From JBJXFE01 sp046153875 (GTDB lineage Bacteria; Planctomycetota; Phycisphaerae; Phycisphaerales; UBA1924): a DNA stretch of 29,601 bases. The stretch spans positions 1 through 29,601 of the forward strand of contig JBJXFE010000027.1 in NCBI GenBank assembly GCA_046153875.1, in the 5' to 3' direction. Under the pieces are notes generated by a model. It did not search any database. It was given only the letters and a program-made list of their open reading frames with translations, and had not been told where the DNA came from. A program made the translations under genes and the position numbers. Position 1 is the stretch's first letter; the number at the start of each line of letters is the position of its first letter. Below are positions 25,614-29,601 of this stretch, piece after piece.

Positions 25614-26153
25614 TCAGCGAGCACCGATCCTGATCGCCCGGGGCAGCCAGTGCGGCAACGCACGCATTTCTACGTACTTATCCAGATAATCAACGTCCGC
25701 ACCTCCGAAGACTGGATCATCCGGATTATCAGGGAGATAGGGCCTCGACCTCAACGAGCGTTCCCCAAGAACGAGAAAGGGTTTTTCGGGAGCACTGGAC
25801 GGGTCCAGCAGCCAATCGGCGAGATCGGGATTGACAAGGTAAGGACCACATTCCCAGAACCAGTATTCGTCGGAAAAGCCTCCGCGCCGCAGGACATCCT
25901 CGACCGCACGCCGAATGTCCTGCGCGTCGCCGCGCGCTTTCTGTTGTTCGAGTTCCTGATGGAGAACGACCACGACCTCGAGACAAAAGACCGGTACACG
26001 TCGCGTCCGACGGTTCTGTTCGAGCTCGTACAGGTCCATGGTGATCCATGACGACAGCCAAGCCGAAAGCGCAGCCACGAGCACGATGACGAGGACGGCG
26101 AGCACCCAACGACAGCCCCTCTTGCGTGCCGAAATCTTCGGTGCTTCTTCCAC
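25614..26153 (-). CDS. Small single-pass membrane protein, unknown function
   Basis: I do not recognise this 179-residue protein. A short basic N-terminus (VEEAPKISARKRGCR) is followed by one hydrophobic helix, about residues 17-38 (WVLAVLVIVLVAALSAWLSS), and then a soluble, Asp/Pro-rich domain with several aromatic clusters (EYWFWECGPYLVN). The GTG at 26153 lies 5 nt after the stop of the DUF1553 gene; only a weak AGG is upstream. Base composition, especially in the 3' half, is visibly less GC-rich than the flanking genes. It separates the DUF1553 and DUF1501 genes, which are usually adjacent, so it may be a lineage-specific insertion. Confidence 0.6.
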   Translation of the reverse strand: MEEAPKISARKRGCRWVLAVLVIVLVAALSAWLSSWITMDLYELEQNRRTRRVPVFCLEVVVVLHQELEQQKARGDAQDIRRAVEDVLRRGGFSDEYWFWECGPYLVNPDLADWLLDPSSAPEKPFLVLGERSLRSRPYLPDNPDDPVFGGADVDYLDKYVEMRALPHWLPRAIRIGAR

Positions 26154-26158
26154 GGCAA

Positions 26159-29100
26159 CTACCTGACGTACTGAAACTCCGGGCTCGTGAACAGCGCCCA
26201 CAGCAGGTCGCCCAGCGCCGTCGCGGCCGGGTTCTCGGGCGCGTTCAGCACGCCGCTGCAATCCCACCAGACCGTTCCGCCCACCTGGTCGAAGGACATG
26301 CCCGTGATGCGCCCGGTCGAGCCCGCGAACCCGACCTCGGCCGCGGGAATCTCCAGCCGCACCCATTCGCCGACCTTCGGCAGCGGCCCCATGGGGCGAC
26401 GGCTCGGCGAGCCCGCGACGCCGAACCGGATCACGTCCTCGCCCCAGTACGCCCGGTGCGCCCAGCCGCCGTCCATGCCGCCGCCGTCGTTCCACTGGAC
26501 CATGATCTGCCGCGGCGGATCGACCGGATCGAGGTACACATGCACGAACAGCGTGTCGGCGGCGCCCACGGGCATCGGCGCGGCCGCGCCGAGCGCGAAG
26601 TGCTGCACCTGCTTGCCCCCGCTCATCTGCCGGTGCGACCGCCCGCTGCGGAACGCCCGGTCGGTCGCCCAGGGCCACTCACCGATGGACAGATACGCGC
26701 CCGACGGGATCTCATCGTCGATAAAGATCAGCTCCTGCGGCTCGGGCGGAGCGCCGGGCGACGCTTCGCGCTCCGCGGCGCTGCGGACATACTCCGCGGC
26801 GAGGTGCATCTCGTCCGGCGTCGGCGGGCGCGCGAGCGCGGCCCGATACAGCTCGTCGATCGCCCGCTCCGGCGCATCGTCGCTCAGCCCGTTCAGCAGC
26901 GCGCCCGCGTACACGAGTCCGTGGAACTCGGAGCCGTTGAGAAGCTCCAGCGCCTGCACCACAGCCACGTCATCGGGCCGCCCCGTCGAAATCTCGTTGC
27001 GCGACGCGGGCTTACCGAGAGACCGAGTGAGCGCGGTGCTGGTCGTGTCCAGATACAGCCTGCTCCGCGGGTCGAGCTTCTGCGTCGCCGCGACCCGCAC
27101 GCTGTCCACGAGCTGCTCCGCCGTCAGCCGTCGCAGCGCCGGCGAGCGGAAGTAACGCGCCTGGTCGGGCCTCTGCACGTCGAAGGTGTCCGCCAGCGCC
27201 GCGTCGTACCGCGTCTGGTACGTGCGGCTCGTCAGGATCAGCCGCGTCGTGTGCTTCAGGTCGTAGCCGTGCGCGACGAAGTCGTGCGCCAGCCAATCCA
27301 GCAGCGCAGGGTGGCTCGGCGGGCGGTCGAGCCGGAAGTCGTCCACAGGCTCGAAGAACCCCAGTCCCACGTACCGCTTCCACAGCCGGTTCACGATCGA
27401 CCGTGCAAACCGCGGGTTCAGCGGGTCCGTCAGCAGCTGCGCCACTCTCCGCAGCCGTCCCGCCTCATCCGCGGGAACGTCCGACGGCATCCCCGGAATC
27501 TCAAAGGGGAACGCGGCCGCGACGATCTGGCCCGTCTTCGCCTCGCAGCGGATCACCTCCAGGTCGTTGCCCGCGAACATCCCCGCGAACGCGAGGAACC
27601 GCTGCTGGGGCCACTCCTCGTTCTCGAAGTGGCTGTGGCACGAGGCGCACTTCATCCCCGTGCCGAGGAAGACCTGCGCCACGTTCGCCGCGGACTGCAT
27701 CGTGTCCACGTGCGTTTCGCTCTTGATGTACGCGACGCGGCTCACCTTGCCGTTGGCGTTCGCCCCCACCGCCGCACGATGCCCGGGCATGGAGGGGTCG
27801 ATCAGCTCCGCGGCCATCACGTCGAACGGCGTGTTCCTTCGGAACGAGTCGTTGATCCACTGGCGGTAGTTCCCCCGCGTCGGCACGCCGCCCTGCAGCT
27901 CCGTGTTCGCGCTGCCCAGCGCGTCCTCCCAGAACGGCGTCCAGTGGTCGGCCCGGTCGCCGTCGCGGGCGAGAAGCTCGTCGATGAGCCGCTCGCGCTT
28001 GTCCGGTCGCGTGTCGGCGAAGAATCGCGCGGCCTCCTCCGTCGTCGGAATCACGCCGATGACGTCGAGGTGCACGCGGCGCACGAACGCCGCGTCATCG
28101 CACTGCGGCGGCGGGTTCGCGGCCTCGGCCAGCCCCGCTTCCTTCCATCGGGCTCGGATGAAGCGGTCGATCGGGTGCTCGATCTCCCCGCTCTCGGGCA
28201 CCGCCGGTGGCGGCTCGACTCGCGCCAACCGCACGTTCCGCCGGGCGATGAACGCCTCCTCGTTGTTGGAGGCGAAGAGCAGGCGATCGAGCGCGGCCGC
28301 GTCCGCTGCGGGAAGAACGCCCGGCGATACAGCCCGGATTTCATCGGCCGCCGCGCGGCTCGTGGACGGTGGCTGCACCGGCCACCGACGCGCAAGGTCA
28401 TCGATGCCGGGCTCGACCCCGCGCCTTCCATCATCGAGCAATCCGGCGAACAAGTGATTCGGCCCGCGCACGATCTCACCGCCGAAGTAGCCGGTCACTC
28501 CCACCAGCGCGGCGCAGCCGAAGAGCGCGATGCGGAACGCCAGCTTCGCCCGTTCGCCCGCGAGCATGAGCACCACGCACAGCACGGACGCCGATGCCGC
28601 GCTGATCCCCAGCCAGCGGTGCAGCCAGAGCGTGTCCGCGAGCTCGCCCGTGATGGGGTTGAAGTCCGCGCTGATCCACCCGAGCCCGGCGGACGAGGCA
28701 GCACCGATCGCGCCGATCAGCAGGCAGACCCGCGCCACTTCTCGCGGGCGTGCCGCGCGGAAGATCATCGCGATCAGTTCGAGCAGCGCCGCCGTGACCA
28801 GCAGCGCGATCGGGAAGTGGACCGAGATCGGGTGCAGCCGCCCGAGGAAGTCGCCGAACTTGTCCTTCGCGGATCGACCGCTTGTCGGCGGCATCGGCAC
28901 AGCGGGCGTAGCCGCCGCGGGGGGACCGGCGGATCCCGGCGATGACCGGGACGATGCCGGACCCGCGCCCCCTGCACCGGGCTCACGCACGTCACCGGGT
29001 TGCTCGTCGCCTTCTTCCCCACTCTCCCTGGCCGCGACGAGGTTGACCGCGTACTTCTCGGGGTCGCGTTCCCAGCGCGCCTTGCACTTCGTGCAGCACA

Positions 29101-29275
29101 GCCAGACCCGCCTCCCCTGGTACTCGACGAAGATGGCCGGATCAACAGGCTCGCCCGGCATCACCGGACAGGTGTCGTTGGTCGGCGTGACCGCGGGCTG
29201 ATTCTGCCTCGCGGCCGCGCACGCGCACGCCACCAGCACCACGCCGGCGAAGAGTCTGGAATGACACGGTCTCAC
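26159..29275 (-). CDS. YHS-DUF2231-DUF1549-DUF1553 planctomycete cytochrome-type protein
   Basis: This 1038-residue membrane-bound or exported protein combines several modules. The N-terminus has a hydrophobic segment with a possible lipobox (LVAC, about residues 14-17). A Cys-rich YHS/TRASH-like metal-binding segment follows (CPVMPGE at ~36, VWLCCTKCKARW at ~58-69). Then come a low-complexity linker and a DUF2231 region of about four membrane helices (about 140-270, with LHPISVHFPIALL). DUF1549 (about 365-590) contains a heme-type CASCH (543-547), and DUF1553 (about 610-860) contains the NPRFARSIVNRLWKRYVG block; the C-terminus ends with a short carbohydrate/solvent-exposed domain. Such proteins are thought to act in extracellular polymer or electron-transfer processes in planctomycetes, but function is unproven. 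The GTG at 29275 is preferred to the TTG at 29317 because a TACACT -10 candidate lies 6 nt upstream. Confidence 0.87.
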   Translation of the reverse strand: MRPCHSRLFAGVVLVACACAAARQNQPAVTPTNDTCPVMPGEPVDPAIFVEYQGRRVWLCCTKCKARWERDPEKYAVNLVAARESGEEGDEQPGDVREPGAGGAGPASSRSSPGSAGPPAAATPAVPMPPTSGRSAKDKFGDFLGRLHPISVHFPIALLVTAALLELIAMIFRAARPREVARVCLLIGAIGAASSAGLGWISADFNPITGELADTLWLHRWLGISAASASVLCVVLMLAGERAKLAFRIALFGCAALVGVTGYFGGEIVRGPNHLFAGLLDDGRRGVEPGIDDLARRWPVQPPSTSRAAADEIRAVSPGVLPAADAAALDRLLFASNNEEAFIARRNVRLARVEPPPAVPESGEIEHPIDRFIRARWKEAGLAEAANPPPQCDDAAFVRRVHLDVIGVIPTTEEAARFFADTRPDKRERLIDELLARDGDRADHWTPFWEDALGSANTELQGGVPTRGNYRQWINDSFRRNTPFDVMAAELIDPSMPGHRAAVGANANGKVSRVAYIKSETHVDTMQSAANVAQVFLGTGMKCASCHSHFENEEWPQQRFLAFAGMFAGNDLEVIRCEAKTGQIVAAAFPFEIPGMPSDVPADEAGRLRRVAQLLTDPLNPRFARSIVNRLWKRYVGLGFFEPVDDFRLDRPPSHPALLDWLAHDFVAHGYDLKHTTRLILTSRTYQTRYDAALADTFDVQRPDQARYFRSPALRRLTAEQLVDSVRVAATQKLDPRSRLYLDTTSTALTRSLGKPASRNEISTGRPDDVAVVQALELLNGSEFHGLVYAGALLNGLSDDAPERAIDELYRAALARPPTPDEMHLAAEYVRSAAEREASPGAPPEPQELIFIDDEIPSGAYLSIGEWPWATDRAFRSGRSHRQMSGGKQVQHFALGAAAPMPVGAADTLFVHVYLDPVDPPRQIMVQWNDGGGMDGGWAHRAYWGEDVIRFGVAGSPSRRPMGPLPKVGEWVRLEIPAAEVGFAGSTGRITGMSFDQVGGTVWWDCSGVLNAPENPAATALGDLLWALFTSPEFQYVR

Positions 29276-29281
29276 AGTGCC

Positions 29282-29287
29282 AGTGTA
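29282..29287 (-). promoter_or_regulatory. Leaderless-type -10 (TACACT) before the DUF1553 gene
   Basis: TACACT on the minus strand ends 6 nt before the GTG at 29275. No Shine-Dalgarno lies between. It would drive the three-gene DUF1553-membrane protein-DUF1501 group. Confidence 0.35.
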
Positions 29288-29313
29288 CCGCGCGGCAGTC
29301 GCAAACCAAACGT

Positions 29314-29508
29314 TCAAACCCGGTCAGATCGGGTCGTCGAAACGCCGCGATCGGAGGCCCATTGACCCAGGTCACGCTTCTGGACCGCCGCGGCCATCAG
29401 GTCGGGGAACAGGTCGGGTGTGCACGCAAAGCTCGGAATGCCCATCGACGCGAGCGCGGCGGGGTGGAGCACGTCCCTGAAGAGCTTGTGAACGTTTCGG
29501 GCGTTGCC
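29314..29508 (-). pseudogene. Fragment resembling the C-terminus of a VWA-domain protein
   Basis: A 64-codon open stretch ending in TGA reads in part KLFRDVLHPAALASMGIPSF, ACTPDLFPDLMAAAVQKRDL and GQWASDRGV. This resembles the C-terminal end of VWA-domain (CoxE-like) proteins as I remember them. It begins right after an in-frame TGA (29509-29511) with no ATG at its head; the sequence upstream to the window edge in the same frame shows no VWA similarity. It is therefore probably a decayed or truncated gene, though a frameshift or sequencing error upstream is possible. A separate minus-strand frame ending at 29564 (GRPMPPL, TAG) may be the end of another gene outside the window. Confidence 0.45.
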
Positions 29509-29601
29509 TCACGGGTGCTTCGTTGTCGGAGCGGCGTCCTCGGGCTCCTGTGTCTTCGGGGTCCTACAGCGGCGGCATCGGCCGGCCCACCAGGGCTCCG
29601 G

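Noticed and set aside
26154..26678. Upstream part of a 354-residue frame ending at 25614
   Set aside because: It overlaps the C-terminal coding region of the DUF1553 gene in another frame; only the part from the GTG at 26153 looks like a gene.
26126..28945. 939-residue open frame on the + strand opposite the DUF1549/DUF1553 gene
   Set aside because: The minus frame contains unmistakable DUF1549/DUF1553 blocks; the plus frame is compositionally antisense.

Overview
The window is a gene-dense, high-GC stretch from a planctomycete, probably of the Phycisphaerae. The main evidence is a pair of planctomycete signature genes, a DUF1549/DUF1553 'planctomycete cytochrome' protein followed by a Tat-exported DUF1501 protein. 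Large secreted proteins and high-GC codon use agree with this. The assignment is from gene content, not from a marker gene. I see no rRNA, tRNA, CRISPR array, integrase or transposase.

Layout. 1-9.4 kb: an OmpA-type lipoprotein (-), an amidohydrolase (+), a 1417-residue secreted BNR-propeller/PDZ/EF-hand protein (-), and a secreted S9-family glutamyl-type peptidase (-). 9.5-24.1 kb: a tryptophan/kynurenine catabolic island. On the + strand are 3-hydroxyanthranilate 3,4-dioxygenase, 2-amino-3-carboxymuconate-6-semialdehyde decarboxylase, kynureninase, a small metallophosphoesterase, and one long ORF joining kynurenine 3-monooxygenase to kynurenine formamidase. On the - strand are a pair of PH-domain membrane proteins, a RidA-family aminomuconate deaminase, an orphan DNA methyltransferase, an aminomuconate-semialdehyde dehydrogenase, a 925-residue secreted protein of unknown function and an SDR. 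24.1-29.3 kb: DUF1501, a small membrane protein, and a YHS-DUF2231-DUF1549-DUF1553 protein, all on the - strand. At the right edge is a short fragment resembling the C-terminus of a VWA-domain protein.

Pathway. Together the island encodes N-formylkynurenine -> kynurenine -> 3-hydroxykynurenine -> 3-hydroxyanthranilate -> aminocarboxymuconate semialdehyde -> aminomuconate semialdehyde -> aminomuconate -> deaminated product. Only tryptophan 2,3-dioxygenase at the top and the central-metabolism steps at the bottom are absent from the window.

Most interesting points. (1) kmo and kynB form one uninterrupted 745-residue ORF whose linker is made of an inverted pair of REP-like palindromes plus seven 7-bp repeats. 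(2) A decayed 3' end of a second, strongly diverged kynB lies 1.4 kb downstream. (3) A different REPIN-like double palindrome sits in frame inside kynU. (4) Seven genes have a TANNNT hexamer 5-9 nt before the start codon and no Shine-Dalgarno sequence, suggesting leaderless transcripts and single-gene promoters across the island.
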